Assembly (NCBI GenBank): GCA_036186865.1
Contig: AP025045.1
Span: 14,509,658-14,573,657, forward strand
Direction: 5' to 3'
Length of the DNA stretch: 64,000 nt
Source: Eustoma russellianum
Taxonomy: Eukaryota; Streptophyta; Magnoliopsida; Gentianales; Gentianaceae
In this document: in pieces, positions 1 to 10,155 of the stretch
Position numbering within the stretch: position 1 is the stretch's first letter
How the letters are laid out: the number at the start of each line of letters is the position of its first letter
Made by a program: the position numbers and the translations under genes
Notes under the pieces: generated by a model
What the model saw: the letters and a program-made list of their open reading frames with translations, nothing else
Told to the model about the DNA's origin: nothing
The model's database searches: none

Positions 1-960
1 TGACAATGTATGGCATACACCTTGTCAAACCTCAGTCATCTTTACACTCTGTTTGAGCGTGCATTAAGCACAATGTCTTATTCCTCTCCATTTTGACCAA
101 GTACTGAGGGCATCCCATTAGCGCTTAATTGTATATATTCTATTACCATTTTGCTCTTTGTACCTAGAATACCATGGTCAGTATTTGATCAAATGCAGGA
201 CGATTTCATGCTGGAATAAGTACTAGATTATTCTTGCCGAATCCAATGCTACTTTGTGATTCCATGCAAACTTGCAATACTTAGGCATATGCCTTTACGC
301 TAAGTAGCTCTCAATCATTGGTATATTACATATTGGACCTTAGGCATTTGCGAAATATTCCTGTTGTGCTTTTGGTTCTCCTTTGTACATCTAACTCGAT
401 GTATTGTATGTAAGCCATTATAGCATATTATGTTAGATTATCTCTATGATGCATTGTACGATTGATTTTGTAGGGGTGACACCTCATAGATACTTTACTT
501 TTGCCACGATTGATTTGATCGTGTGCTTTCTGAATTTATGATATTTACATATTTTTCAAAAAAAAAAGATTCACGTCCTGGTTGAGATTGCAAAAAATAC
601 TCGGTTGTATAGTAACATTTACTACTCAAAACATTCAAGTAATGATAACTGACTTTCTGGTTTATTTTCCCAATGATCAAATATGTAGCACAACAAAAAC
701 AGGGGAGGGTTGATTATTTCCCCAAAACGCTCTCATACTTAAATAGTAGTGTTAAATACCCCTTTTAGCAGAAAGTCTTTAAAGGAAATTCAAACTCAAA
801 GGAACGAAATTGTTGTTCTAGTTTTCTTAGAATGTAAAGGGTGAAAAAAGCTTGGGAGCCCACCTTGAGAAGACAAAGAAGTAAGCAATTATACATGGAA
901 AGAGAGATGAGGAAGAAGAAACTAATTGCATGAGAACAGATAGATGAGGAAGAAAAACCC
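1..960. other. Unassigned AT-rich flank, no gene seen
   Basis: I see no convincing coding region here. Open frames are short (under 100 codons), overlap on both strands and resemble no family I know. A possible intron acceptor (TTTTGTAG before GGGTGACACC, about 463-482) is the only gene-like hint and is weak. It could be UTR or intron of a host gene lying to the left, or old transposon debris. Confidence 0.4.
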
Positions 961-1045
961 GTTCTATGGTGTAGTTGATTTGGTATTCGAGTGATGGATT
1001 GCTGGTGCAGGTTCGAAACCGTAGGTAGGTGCAGCATAGGTATTT
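961..1045 (+). repeat. Candidate tRNA-derived SINE head (Pol III boxes)
   Basis: A word close to the tRNA A box (TGGTGTAGTTGA, 967-978) is followed 31 bp later by a perfect B-box match (GGTTCGAAACC, 1010-1020). This spacing is typical of tRNA genes and tRNA-derived SINEs. The segments that would form the acceptor stem (960-966 and 1024-1030) do not pair, so it is not a functional tRNA. No poly-A tail or target duplication was found. It may be an old SINE head or chance. Confidence 0.3.
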
Positions 1046-2296
1046 CAATTTTTTCTATGCCAGAAGTTTCCGGTCCAATTAGGATAGAGATGTTAACCCA
1101 GTTTGTATAGAATACCTAGTGTGCATATATGTATATGACCATTCCATATAAAAGATCACTAAATTTTTTGATTTACATTTTCAACAAAATGTTTTTAGAC
1201 TGAGACGATAGAAACATCTGGATCTGACCATAACCTTTGCTCACCAAAGAAGAAACACATAAGGGGCAGGGCGAATTCGGGGTAGAATTGATCCCTCCAT
1301 CACCGACCGAAGCAAATTTGATTATCTTTCCCGACGAAAACTAAAGGACGACCTCATTTCATAACATAAATAAATATTTAAAATAAACAGCAGAATCCGG
1401 GAATGTAAATTGACTTGCTCATTTCTATATCCACTACCCAGTAAAAGGGCAAGCTTGTCCATCTATTACTAATTTTTGTTAAAAAGTGTGGATAAGTAAA
1501 AGGGGAAACGGCTATTAGTAAAAATGGGAGCGGAAATAGCCTTTTCCAATGTATTACAAAAAAAAAAAAATATGTAAAGAAAGTCTTTTTACTTGATGAT
1601 TAGTTGAGGTTCTCAATCTAATTCCTAAAATATTGAGCACAAATTGGTAAGAGTGATCAACTTAAAGAAATAATTTGCTTAATTGCATATATATTTAATA
1701 AATCAGCTTACTGAACCGTGTCTTAGTCTCGTTTTCCCTTTATGCATGTAGCTATCTATTGCCTAATCGCTGAAAAAGTGTATTTAGCAGCACATACATT
1801 GTTAATGATGACCTATAATTTCTCTGCTTAGAGCTTTTAAATAATGAAAGCATCTTATTTTGGGGTGCAAGCAAGGAGTATTGTGCTAGGCCTCAAATAA
1901 TGTAGCTGTTCTATAATTTTTGTAAACTTATTCTCAGTTTACATATGTCTTGGTACTATGACAAAGTTCAGTTGTATCATATAGTTAATTAATCAAGCAC
2001 GTTAAATTCAGGAGATCACAAACAAGATGTGGACACCACTTCAAATGGTGAGAGTTAACAAATCCTTAATCAAACCATTCATATAGATTTCTAACTAAAG
2101 AAAAAGTGAAACTGATATAGCAAGAACAATTTCAGTAAATGACGTTAGCAACTATAAAAGTAACGATATATAATATCAGCTACCTTTGATTCTAATACAG
2201 ATCTAAGGATAAAATGTCTTTTACAATGTCAATGTGACCTCTTTGTAAACAAGATTATGCATAATCAACACGAGGCTCAAGCGTATTTGCAGCTTC
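1046..2296. other. Unassigned AT-rich DNA
   Basis: No gene, LTR terminus or transposon protein is recognisable. The stretch has a short A run near 1556-1571 and otherwise unstructured AT-rich sequence. Confidence 0.45.
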
Positions 2297-2341
<45 letters not shown>

Positions 2342-2455
2342 TATATATACATATATATATACACATATATATACGTATGGCGTACACATACATATACGTA
2401 TATATATACATACATATATATACATTCATATATATACATATATATATATACACAT

Positions 2456-2526
<71 letters not shown>

Positions 2527-2530
2527 TATA
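2297..2530. repeat. Compound (TA)n/(CA)n microsatellite
   Basis: Alternating purine-pyrimidine sequence made of TA runs mixed with CA and TATACATA variants. CA blocks lie near 2324-2342 and 2467-2485. The long open frames on both strands encode only Tyr/Ile/His/Cys/Val repeats and are artefacts of the repeat. Such DNA can form cruciforms and is prone to slippage. Confidence 0.95.
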
Positions 2531-2798
2531 AAACTAATAGTATTGTCTGAAACGCTGAATATGTGAGATTATCTAAAGAACAACTTCATAAAAGGCTAGT
2601 AGGAGAGGAATATGCTAAATGTGTTTGATTTAAACCACTCAACAAAACACAATGTTCTGTGTAATATCTCAAAAGAAAAATTAATTTTATCTAAAGGATA
2701 AAAACGTTATTTGGTAAACAGTATTTAACCAAAAAAGAAACAGAAAAGATAAAACATGGAGTTTGAATTAAATTTGGAAGCCAATCCTTTACAAGGAT

Positions 2799-2799
2799 A

Positions 2800-2852
<53 letters not shown>
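2799..2852. repeat. (AAT)n trinucleotide microsatellite
   Basis: About 17 uninterrupted ATA/AAT units. The minus-strand frame through it reads as a polyleucine tract and is not a gene. Confidence 0.95.
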
Positions 2853-2854
<2 letters not shown>

Positions 2855-3193
2855 CCCTAATTATATTAAATGGCTGCCACAGTTTACAATTCCAAGCAAA
2901 AAAGGACAACTGTTAACAAAATATATACAAGATAGGAGTAGAAGTAGTAGATAGTTAATAGCTTGAAGCGTGTATAAACACTATCTGTAAGTAATATTTG
3001 CCCCCACTAGTTGCTGCAGGGTTGTAGACAAATTTTCTCCTAGGATACAACATCCGAATTATCTCTTATCCTCAGCAATAAGGATAGAAATCCAATGAAC
3101 TTTCAATTGAGAATGCTTTGGTGTAGGAAGAAAAATTTAGGATGCTTGATCTTTAATAATAGATTAGATTGTCTTGAAATGTGTTAAACATGC

Positions 3194-3203
3194 CTTTTTA
3201 TAG
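3194..3203 (-). promoter_or_regulatory. TATA box of the C LTR
   Basis: CTATAAAAAG on the minus strand, about 535 bp into the LTR, just downstream of the palindrome array, as expected at a U3/R boundary. Confidence 0.6.
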
Positions 3204-3299
3204 GCATTTTAACTTCATCTCAAACGTTCAAACCGTCCTTGGATGGTTGGTTTGTTGCAAAAGTTGCAACTTTAGATGAAGAGTCACACTTGTTGAGCA

Positions 3300-3660
3300 C
3301 ATCGATCGATCGATGTGATTGATCTATGTGAAATCGATCGATCGATGTCATCGATCAATGTCTCATAGAGAGCTCCAACTTTTCATCCAAACTACTTCGA
3401 TCGGTCTATGTAATCGATCAAAGTCACATCAATCGATCTATGTGATCGATCTATGTTGGACAGGGTACTTCAACTTTGCACTCAGGGTACATCGATCAAT
3501 CGAAGTCGTCGATCTATGTGGCATCGATCGATCGATGTGATCGATCTATGTCCAACAGAATACTCATCTTCATTTCTAGGCTACTTGAATCGATCCATGT
3601 TACTTCTATCAATTACATCGATCGATCAAAGTGTACATAAATCGATCTATGTGGTTTAGC
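3300..3660. repeat. ATCGATCGAT palindrome array in the C LTR (U3)
   Basis: About a dozen copies of CATCGATCGATCGATGT and of degenerate forms such as ATCGATCTATGTGATCGATC, with 10-40 bp between them. The word ATGTTGGACAG near 3453 is shared with the arrays in element F. It lies upstream of the TATA box in U3. The open frames here (Ser/Ile/Asp/Arg-rich) arise from the repeat and are not genes. Confidence 0.9.
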
Positions 3661-3737
3661 GCCAAGTTATTCTTGCTTTCTCAAGCTCCAATTCACCACT
3701 ATTCTTCTTTCTATCGCCTTTACACGCTATTATAACA

Positions 3738-4208
3738 ATCTCCCACTTAGTTTGTAAAACAATTTATGACATTCCATGCATCTAAGAAGTATCTTTCGAT
3801 TTGAACCTCTTATTAGTATAATACTTCAAAGTTTTAACGAAATCTTGATAGCTTAAAAGCCTTGAATCAGATTCCTATGTGTTAGAACCAGGAATATTAT
3901 ACACACAACATTCTCCCTAGAAGTTCATCTTAAACCGCACTTTATGGCCTTGTGCTTCCCCTAGTATTCATGAACATTTCATGATCTTTGCCTCTCGAAG
4001 CGGCACCACTTCCCATGTTCATATAGGTGAAGATTAAGATATTCCTCTTAATCCTTCATTAAGAGTGCTTTAAGACTCACCCTCTTTTAACATTAACATT
4101 CCAATTCTTTAAAAATCAATACAATGCGGGTTGATTCTTTAAAGATCAATCTTAATGCTTTAATCCCTCACTTTGTGACTTGTTGTTACCCATTAAACCT
4201 TTGACTAG
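3738..4208 (-). other. C element 3' untranslated region and polypurine tract
   Basis: This stretch lies between the end of RNase H and the 3' LTR. The polypurine tract (AAGTGGGAGA on the minus strand, about 3739-3750) primes plus-strand DNA synthesis. The rest shows degraded traces of the copia 3' tail and no other gene. Confidence 0.65.
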
Positions 4209-5274
4209 TGGTATGCTAGGAAAGGTTGTGTTTCTATCATAAGTGAACTTATCCCATGCGTCTCATTCCGCTTCCTTACCTGCAGATCTCAATGCTATGA
4301 ATTCGGATTCTATTGTGGAGTGTGTTATACATGTCTGTTTCTTTGAAGCCCAAAAAACAGCACCATCATCCAAGTAAACACCCACCCCGTAGTAGATTTG
4401 TTATTACCAATACTAATTATCCAACTAGCATCAGTATAACCTTCCAACACGGCGGAAAAACTATTATAATACAATCCGTAATTTATAACCAAGTATTTGC
4501 GCGATTGCCTTCCAATGGTCCATACTAGGATTGCTAGTATACCTTGATAATTTGCATACCGCAAATGCAATATCCAGTCTAGTGCAATATGTAGTATACA
4601 TTAGACTACCAATTGCACTATCATATTCAAGTTGTGCTACTGCTTTACCGGTATGTCCAGTCAATTTGTATGATGCATCAAATGGTGTGTTTGTTTCTTT
4701 GATCTCCAAGTGATTGAACTTATTCAACACTTTATTTATATAATGAGATTGACAAAGAGCAAAACCCTACTATGTTTGGACACTTTTATCACTAAGACAG
4801 TATCTATCTCACCCAATTCTTTCGTTTGGAATTGGGAAATACTTCTTAGTTTCATATACTCCTTCTATATTAGTGTCAATAATCAGCATGTCATCCACAT
4901 ACAACAAAATAATGACACCATATTTGTCCGTAAACTTAGAATATACACACTTATCATCACTATTATGCCGGAAACCATTCTTTAAAATGGTAGTGTCAAA
5001 CTTTTCATGCCATTGGTTCGGTGCCTGTTTCAATCCATAAAATGATCTTATCAATTTGCACACTTTGTGCTCATTACCTAGTAGAACAAAACATTCCGGT
5101 TGCTCTATATAGACTTTTTCGTCTAAATCACCATTGAAAAATGTAGTCTTAACATCCATTTGTTGAATAAACAGATTATTTATGGATGCTAATGCTATCA
5201 GCACTCTAATGGATGTTATTCTCACAACCGGAGCACAAGTATCAAAATAGTCTATCCCTTCTCTTTGTCTAAAA
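4209..5274 (-). pseudogene. C element reverse transcriptase (C-terminal part) and RNase H
   Basis: The end of a copia pol polyprotein, broken into several frames. The 4809-5225 frame is the RT palm and carries the catalytic YVDDM motif and the FYGLKQAP segment typical of copia RT. The 4464-4730 frame is the RT end and connection ('AIGSLMYTT', 'RLDIAFAV'). The 4209-4570 frames are RNase H ('YTDASW', 'KSTTGWVF', then 'ESEFIAL'). Frameshifts and stops separate them, for example between the RT end and RNase H near 4460-4570. The N-terminal part of RT continues at 9683 beyond LINE1, in phase once one target-duplication copy is discounted. Non-functional. Confidence 0.9.
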
Positions 5275-5289
5275 TCTTTGGCTACTAAT
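5275..5289. repeat. Target-site duplication of LINE1 (left copy)
   Basis: TCTTTGGCTACTAAT, identical to 9668-9682. It is 15 bp long, as usual for target-primed LINE integration. Confidence 0.95.
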
Positions 5290-5712
5290 CATCATCATCA
5301 TCATCCGTACCTAGTATATCCCAATGATAGCAAAAGCTATCGCTAGGGTCTGGGGAGGGTAAATGGCAAACAAACAATACCTCTGTCCCAAGGGAGAGAG
5401 TTTGCTTCTAGTGAGACCTCCGACTCTATATGTACCTGCATAAATGACACAATAATGGAGATATGGTTTGCTAGTGTGTTAGTGAGGGAATTCATGAAAT
5501 ACAAAGAAGATGTTGTCGATATTAAAATACACATAACGTGCATATGTACATATAATGCAAAACAACGGTAAAACATAAACAATCAAGTGCAAAGTCAACC
5601 TAAAACGTAGATAGTGTCTCGTCTATCTACTTACCTAAATATACTCTAAGGTGCCCTTATATATGACCTATACCTCGTTAACCTTAATCTTATGTCTCAA
5701 TGAACTCCTATC
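5290..5712 (-). other. LINE1 3' untranslated region and simple-repeat tail
   Basis: After the C-terminal domain the LINE has a 3' UTR of about 400 bp ending in a GAT-type simple-repeat tail at 5290-5305. The minus-strand frame at 5343-5582 resembles nothing and lies in this UTR. Confidence 0.75.
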
Positions 5713-6453
5713 CTAGACCATGTCCTCAGAGAGGTGCAAATCTAGTAGGTCATGCCTAATCCGCTCATCCCAAGTCAGTTTGGGCATGCCTTTACTCCTA
5801 TTCCCCTCTACAGTAAGGCTTTTAATTGTTCTGACCGACGCCGTTGTCTGTCTCCACTTGACATGCCCAAACCATTTCATTCTTCTTTCCCTTATCTTAT
5901 CTGCTATACTAGCCACCCCTAACCTTTCTCGAAACAACTCGTTTCTGATTTGATCTAGCCTTGTATGCCCACACATCCATCTCAACATCCTCATCTCTGC
6001 CACTTCCATCTTCTGCAATTGTGACATCTTGATGTCCCAGCAGTCTGTCCCATATAGCATTGCTGGTCGCACTGCCACCCTATAAAATCTTCCCTTTAAT
6101 TTAGTTGGGAAATTTTTGTCACACAGCACCCTTGAGGCTGCCCTCCATCTACACCAGCCTGCTTGAACTCGGTGTGCTACATTACTATCTATGTCCCTAT
6201 TCTGTTGTACAAATGATCATAGATACTTGAACTTACTTACATATGGTACCACTTGACCATCGATGATGATCTGACTATTCTCACTGTCGGCTATGCCGCT
6301 GAAGTCGCAGTGCAGATACTCAGTCTTAGAACGGCTAATTTTTAAGCTTTTTCTCTCTAAAACACCTATCCACTGCTCTAGTCTCATACTCATGGTATGT
6401 CTACTCTCTGCGACTAATACAATATCGTCATCAAAAAGCCACGGAACTTCCAT
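5713..6453 (-). pseudogene. LINE1 reverse transcriptase C-terminal half and end domain
   Basis: The frame 6217-6453 holds the RT catalytic block, reading FDDDIVL where the clade usually has FADD, so the second residue is changed while the two aspartates remain. 'SKTEYL' and 'VSKFKYL' follow. The frame 5713-6129 is the RTE C-terminal domain ('MLYGTDCW', 'MRMLRWMCG', 'RRMKWFGHV'). The two parts lie in different frames with a disrupted join around 6130-6220. Upstream the RT is cut by the LTR fragment at about 6454. Inactive. Confidence 0.9.
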
Positions 6454-7055
6454 TTCAGGATACTTGAAGCACCTAATGTAGTCATTCGAAGTGTTCTGGA
6501 TATTTCCAGAACACTTGAAGCGCCTAATGTAGGCGTTCGAAGTGTTCTGGAACATTTCCAGAACACTTCGAACCTCTTGTATAGGCGTTCGATGTCACAT
6601 GAAGCGTCTGATATAGGTGTTCGAAGTGACATGAGGTGCCTAAAGTGCCCCAACTGTTCATAAAAGATGCAACTCTTGCACCAAATGACATCTCCTTTCA
6701 TATTGAACATCCATAACCGATCCAAGGGGGAAAAATCTGCAGAAAGGAGTCTTTTGAACTTGTAGTTTGTGAACTCAAAGCCTATAAATAGTAGGCTTTT
6801 CTATCTTCAAGATGTACATGAAAAACACTTGAAAACTTCTTCAATTCTTGTGAAAATTCTGCAGCATTCTTATCTCATTCTTCACTATCATTCTCTTCTA
6901 CTAAACAAGTTCACTACTTTCTCTCTAAGAGCAATAGAAAGGAAGTAAGCCATTATATCCTGGGAAGCATTTGCTACAAGTATACCTTGCTCTTCGGTAT
7001 AGGCAAAATTGCTTTAAGAGTGTTGGAAAATTGCAGAGAATTATGACAACTCAAG
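6454..7055 (+). repeat. LTR fragment inserted in the LINE1 reverse transcriptase
   Basis: LINE sequence stops near 6453 and resumes near 7056. The segment between has LTR-like organisation on the plus strand: a block of TTCGAA/AGGCG palindromic repeats (6465-6650), then a TATA box (6782-6791), then a transcribed-looking leader. The palindromic block resembles one in the gypsy E1 LTR (41100-41365). No clear TG...CA ends or 5-bp target duplication were found, and roughly 45 RT codons are missing at the site. It is probably a truncated solo LTR or gene-conversion patch. Boundaries are approximate. Confidence 0.6.
6782..6791 (+). promoter_or_regulatory. TATA box in the LTR fragment
   Basis: CTATAAATAG, identical to the TATA boxes in the A-family LTRs, about 130 bp downstream of the palindromic block. 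Confidence 0.5.
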
Positions 7056-7840
7056 AATATGAAACAGCCGAGACGTGACGGATACCTCCACCGGAAAGAA
7101 GTCCATATTCCCCACGGGTGTACGAACGGTCGTTTTTGTCTATACACTTCATAGGAATCCCTCTTGCATCCAGGCTATCTCAGATCAGGCTACGTGGCAC
7201 ACTATCATACGTTTTTTCAAGATTGATGAAAATCATATGTAGATCGCGCTTCTTCTCCCTATACTTCTCCATTAATCTCTTGAGAATGGCATAAAACCTA
7301 ATTGGTTCACCGTAACCTAAGTTTCTCTCCTAATTCTAGTGTCGATTACTCTCTCCCATAACTTCATGGTATAGCTTAGCAACTTAATCCCTCTATAGTT
7401 CCTATAACACTATGCGTCTCCTTTGTTGTTATATAGGGGGATCACAACACTCTTTCGCCACTCATTTGGCATCTTTCTAATTTTGTAAATAAGGTTGAAC
7501 AGAGTAGTTAGTCATTGAACCCCTTCCTCTCCCAAATACTTCCACGCCTCAATGGGTATGTTATCTAGGCCAACTGCTTTAGCTCTTCCCATCTTCTTCC
7601 GTGCTCTCATCACCTCTCCTTGTGTGATGCTCCGACAGTTGGAGTTATTATGTTGTTGTTGTTGGTTAGTGATGCTTTCTCGTTCTTAGTAGTCGGCACT
7701 GCCGCCGTTGAAAAGGTTGTGAAAGTATTTGCCATTTTCACTTGATGTCTTGTGCTTTGACTAATACATGTCCATCTTCTCCTTTTATAAATTTCACGCC
7801 TCCAAGGTCCTGCCTCTTTCGATCGCTAGCTTTGGCAATC
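7056..7840 (-). pseudogene. LINE1 reverse transcriptase N-terminal half
   Basis: Translated pieces on the minus strand match the start and fingers of RTE RT: 'RAKAVGLDNIPIEAW' near 7570, 'CYRNYRGIKLL' near 7390, 'LMEKYREKKRDLHMIFI' near 7250 and 'RGIPMKCID' near 7150. They are interrupted by several stops, so no long frame exists. The motif order continues into 6453-5713 after the LTR fragment. Confidence 0.85.
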
Positions 7841-9165
7841 TTTAACATATCATTCTCTCCGCCTTTGTTTCTAGTCTTTCATACATCCTTTTGTAAGCTG
7901 CTGTCTTTGCCTCTGTCACTACCTTCTTCACCTCCTTCCTGGCGATTTTGTAGTTCTCCTTCAATCTCACTTTCTCTTCCCCATTTGTGCAGCTTAACAG
8001 TTCTGTAAAAATCTTTTGTTTGTCTTTTATTTTTTTGTTGCACATCATCGTTCCACCACCATGTCTCTTTATGTACGGACGTCTTTCCTGTTGTTACCCC
8101 AAGGGTTTCTCTTGCCGCGTGAGTAATAGTAGTCGATATAGCCTCCCACACCTGATTTGTGCCATCACCCAGACAATCTAGTTTCGCGGAGATGACCTTG
8201 TCTCTAAATATATTAATTTTTTTTGTCTTTGAAACTTCCCCATCAAATCTTGGGTGGGAATTTTCCAACCCACTTACTCAGCTTTTGGCTCAATGCTATA
8301 ACTACCACTAATAAATGGTGTTGCGTCACTGCTGTCTCCCCTGGAATAATCTTGCAGTCCCTCCACAACCGTCGGTCTTCACGCCTCATCAAAAAATAGT
8401 TGATCTGCGTGTTATGTCCTCCGTTGCTAAAAGTGATCAAATGCGATTCTTTTTTCTTAAAAAGGAGTTTATAATGCCTAGGTCATGGGCCACTGCTAGG
8501 TCTAGCAGATCTCTACCCTGTTCATTTCTATCTCCATAACCAAACCCGTCGTGTGCCGACTGAAAACCATCGCTATCCTTTCCAATGTGTCCATTAAAAT
8601 AACCTCCAATACAAATTCGTTCCTCCTTGGGTATTGACTTTAACACTACATCCAAGCGACCCCAAAACCCTTTCTTCTCATGTTCTCCTAGTCCCATTTG
8701 GGGTGCGTAGGCACAAATCACTGCCACTACCTCCTTATTTAGTTTTAACTTCAACACCATAATTCTTTCATTATATCTAATCACATCAATCATGTTCGTA
8801 TGCAATTCTAACTTTTCTAGAAATCCTACCCCATTCTTGATCCCATCTGACCTCGAATACAACAACTTAAACCCATTACACTCTTTACCTTTATTCCCTT
8901 TCCACCTAGTCTCTTGGAGGCATTCTACATCTATCTTACGTCTCTTAAGCATATCTACAACCTCCAACAATTTGCCACTTAAGGTTCCTACATTCCAAGA
9001 GGCTACCCATAGACTATCTTCCTTTTTCTTCCCCTTACCTACACCCCTCTTCCCTAGACATGGTCTCATGGAAAAATCATGACGTCTTCTATTAATGATT
9101 GCAACTAAAACTAAAAATCCAAGGTATGCTACTGACGCTGAAAGTTTGAAACTAAATGTAAACAA
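7841..9165 (-). pseudogene. LINE1 endonuclease and linker
   Basis: The frame 8437-9165 is an exonuclease-endonuclease-phosphatase-type endonuclease that nicks the target DNA. 'WVASWNVGTLSGK' and 'CLQETRWKG' (the catalytic QE) are visible, as are 'VICAYAPQ' and 'FLRKKNRI'. The usual GGDFNGH block reads GGYFNGH, losing the aspartate. The frame 8243-8440 carries the end of the domain ('TFSNGG', 'INYFLMR', with N where D is usual, and 'TQHHLLVV'). The frame 7842-8268 is the basic coiled linker to RT. Frameshifts near 8440 and 8250 separate the parts. Inactive. Confidence 0.92.
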
Positions 9166-9667
9166 TCAAAATTACTTCAATGATAATAAGACAAAAATTA
9201 AAATATGTCACCTGGTTGGGTTGTGAAACACCAAGATCCAAGAATTTGATCTATCTAGATTTACCCAGAAGTTGCTTGTTGAATGCAAATTTGCTCGGCG
9301 CCTTTGCCGGTGAACTGTAGCAGCTGAAAAAGGAGGGCAATTGGTTCAGCCGCCATAGGTGAATTGGAGGTGGTTTCTGGCGGACGTACCAGAATAGCCA
9401 ACCTAATTGGCCTTTTCCTTTTCAACAGAGTAGGCGAAGTCGATATGGACTCTGAAAGTTCCGCAGAAGCCCTAATGAACACACTGGGAGTAGGCGGCGG
9501 CTTCTGAAGGCGTAAAAAGCAAAACGCCGACGGGGAAGTAGGGTTTTTCAAATTCTCAGGTGAAAAGCAAGAGGTAGCAGGCGTTTTACATAAGAGTGAG
9601 ATTCTATGTTTGAAAATCTCAACGGTCTTCCAGTTTTGTGCTCTTGAGATTTCCTTAATACTCTGGT
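9166..9667 (-). other. LINE1 5' region with short open frame
   Basis: This stretch lies between the endonuclease frame and the LINE 5' end at the target duplication. A 96-codon frame (9261-9551) contains 'MAAEPIALLFQLLQFTG' in its second half. I treat it as part of the LINE leader or upstream coding region, not a host gene. Confidence 0.55.
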
Positions 9668-9682
9668 TCTTTGGCTACTAAT
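9668..9682. repeat. Target-site duplication of LINE1 (right copy)
   Basis: TCTTTGGCTACTAAT, identical to 5275-5289. The copia RT codons on either side are contiguous if one copy is ignored. Confidence 0.95.
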
Positions 9683-10155
9683 TTAGTCTTGAAAGTTTGA
9701 ATTGAATCATCCGTATTGCATTTTCTTCTAAATACCCACTTATAACCAATTGCTTTGGAAATCTGAGGTAAATCAGTGAAAATCCACGTATTGTTAGACA
9801 ATAACGAGTTCATCTCATCATCAATTGCTTCTTTCCAAAGTGACGATTTTCTCGATTGCATCGCCTTCTTATAGAATTTAGGATCATCTTTTAGACTTAG
9901 TACAATTGGTATTTGATTAAAACCTTTGTCCTATTACCTTCAACTAAGAAAGTAATAGATTGTAAAGAAATGAAATCAAGATGTAAATGCTTTACCTTTC
10001 TAGCCCATTGACTTAATCTTAACCTTAGTTGGAGAATTCTGTTTTTAATCAACACTAGATTGATCATTGAAGAAATCTTCAACTATCGATTCATTCAAAT
10101 TTTCACTTGTTGAATCTTGATTTGAATATGTTCCTAAGAATTTATTCTCAAGAAA
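9683..10155 (-). pseudogene. C element RT N-terminus and integrase-RT linker
   Basis: The frame 9683-9861 contains the copia RT entry: 'WKEAIDDEMNSLLSNNTW', 'YKWVFRRK' and 'TKLVAK', where LINE1 interrupts it. The region 9862-10155 is the poorly conserved linker after integrase and is split by stops. It continues from integrase at 10156 upstream and into the RT palm at 5225 downstream. Confidence 0.88.

Larger units (their letters stand above)
2911..3737 (-). repeat. 3' LTR of copia element C
   Basis: 827 bp bounded by TGTTAAC at 2911 and TATAACA at 3737 (a TGTTA/TAACA terminal inverted repeat). Just inside the element is a polypurine tract, read as CTCCCAC on the plus strand. A TATA box sits mid-LTR and the U3 side contains an ATCGATCGAT array. 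The sequence 2911-3070 recurs at 42943-43098. Confidence 0.85.
5290..9667 (-). mobile_element. RTE-clade LINE (LINE1), near full-length, inserted in C
   Basis: A non-LTR retrotransposon on the minus strand. It ends 3' in a short (ATG/GAT)n tail (read as CATCATCATC at 5290-5305), a hallmark of RTE elements, and is flanked by a perfect 15-bp target duplication. In order on the minus strand: a 5' region (9667-9166), apurinic-type endonuclease (9165-8243), linker (to about 7841), reverse transcriptase (7840-7056 and 6453-6220), and a C-terminal RTE domain (6129-5713). An LTR fragment of about 600 bp splits the RT. Without it the length is about 3.7 kb, near full size for the clade. All frames are broken. 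Confidence 0.93.

Noticed and set aside
960..1032. A functional tRNA gene
   Set aside because: The A and B boxes are good, but the acceptor-stem segments do not pair.
765..1048. Overlapping minus-strand frames of 73-90 codons
   Set aside because: Two frames overlap, composition is ordinary for AT-rich DNA, and no domain is recognisable.
2221..2517. Long open frames on both strands through the TA/CA repeat
   Set aside because: The translations are pure Tyr/Ile/His/Cys/Val repeats in several frames at once, caused by the microsatellite.
3319..3659. Plus-strand frames rich in SIDRS/DVIDLC repeats (also at 11314-11577, 53405-53807 and 62087-62473)
   Set aside because: They follow the ATCGATCGAT array in more than one frame and on either strand. 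They lie in LTR U3 and have no start context or homology.
3300..3660. Regularly spaced palindromic repeats as a CRISPR array
   Set aside because: Spacing is irregular, spacers are themselves repeated, no cas-like gene exists, and the surroundings are a plant retrotransposon.
9261..9551. A separate small host gene
   Set aside because: It lies inside LINE1 between its 5' target duplication and its endonuclease, so it belongs to the LINE.
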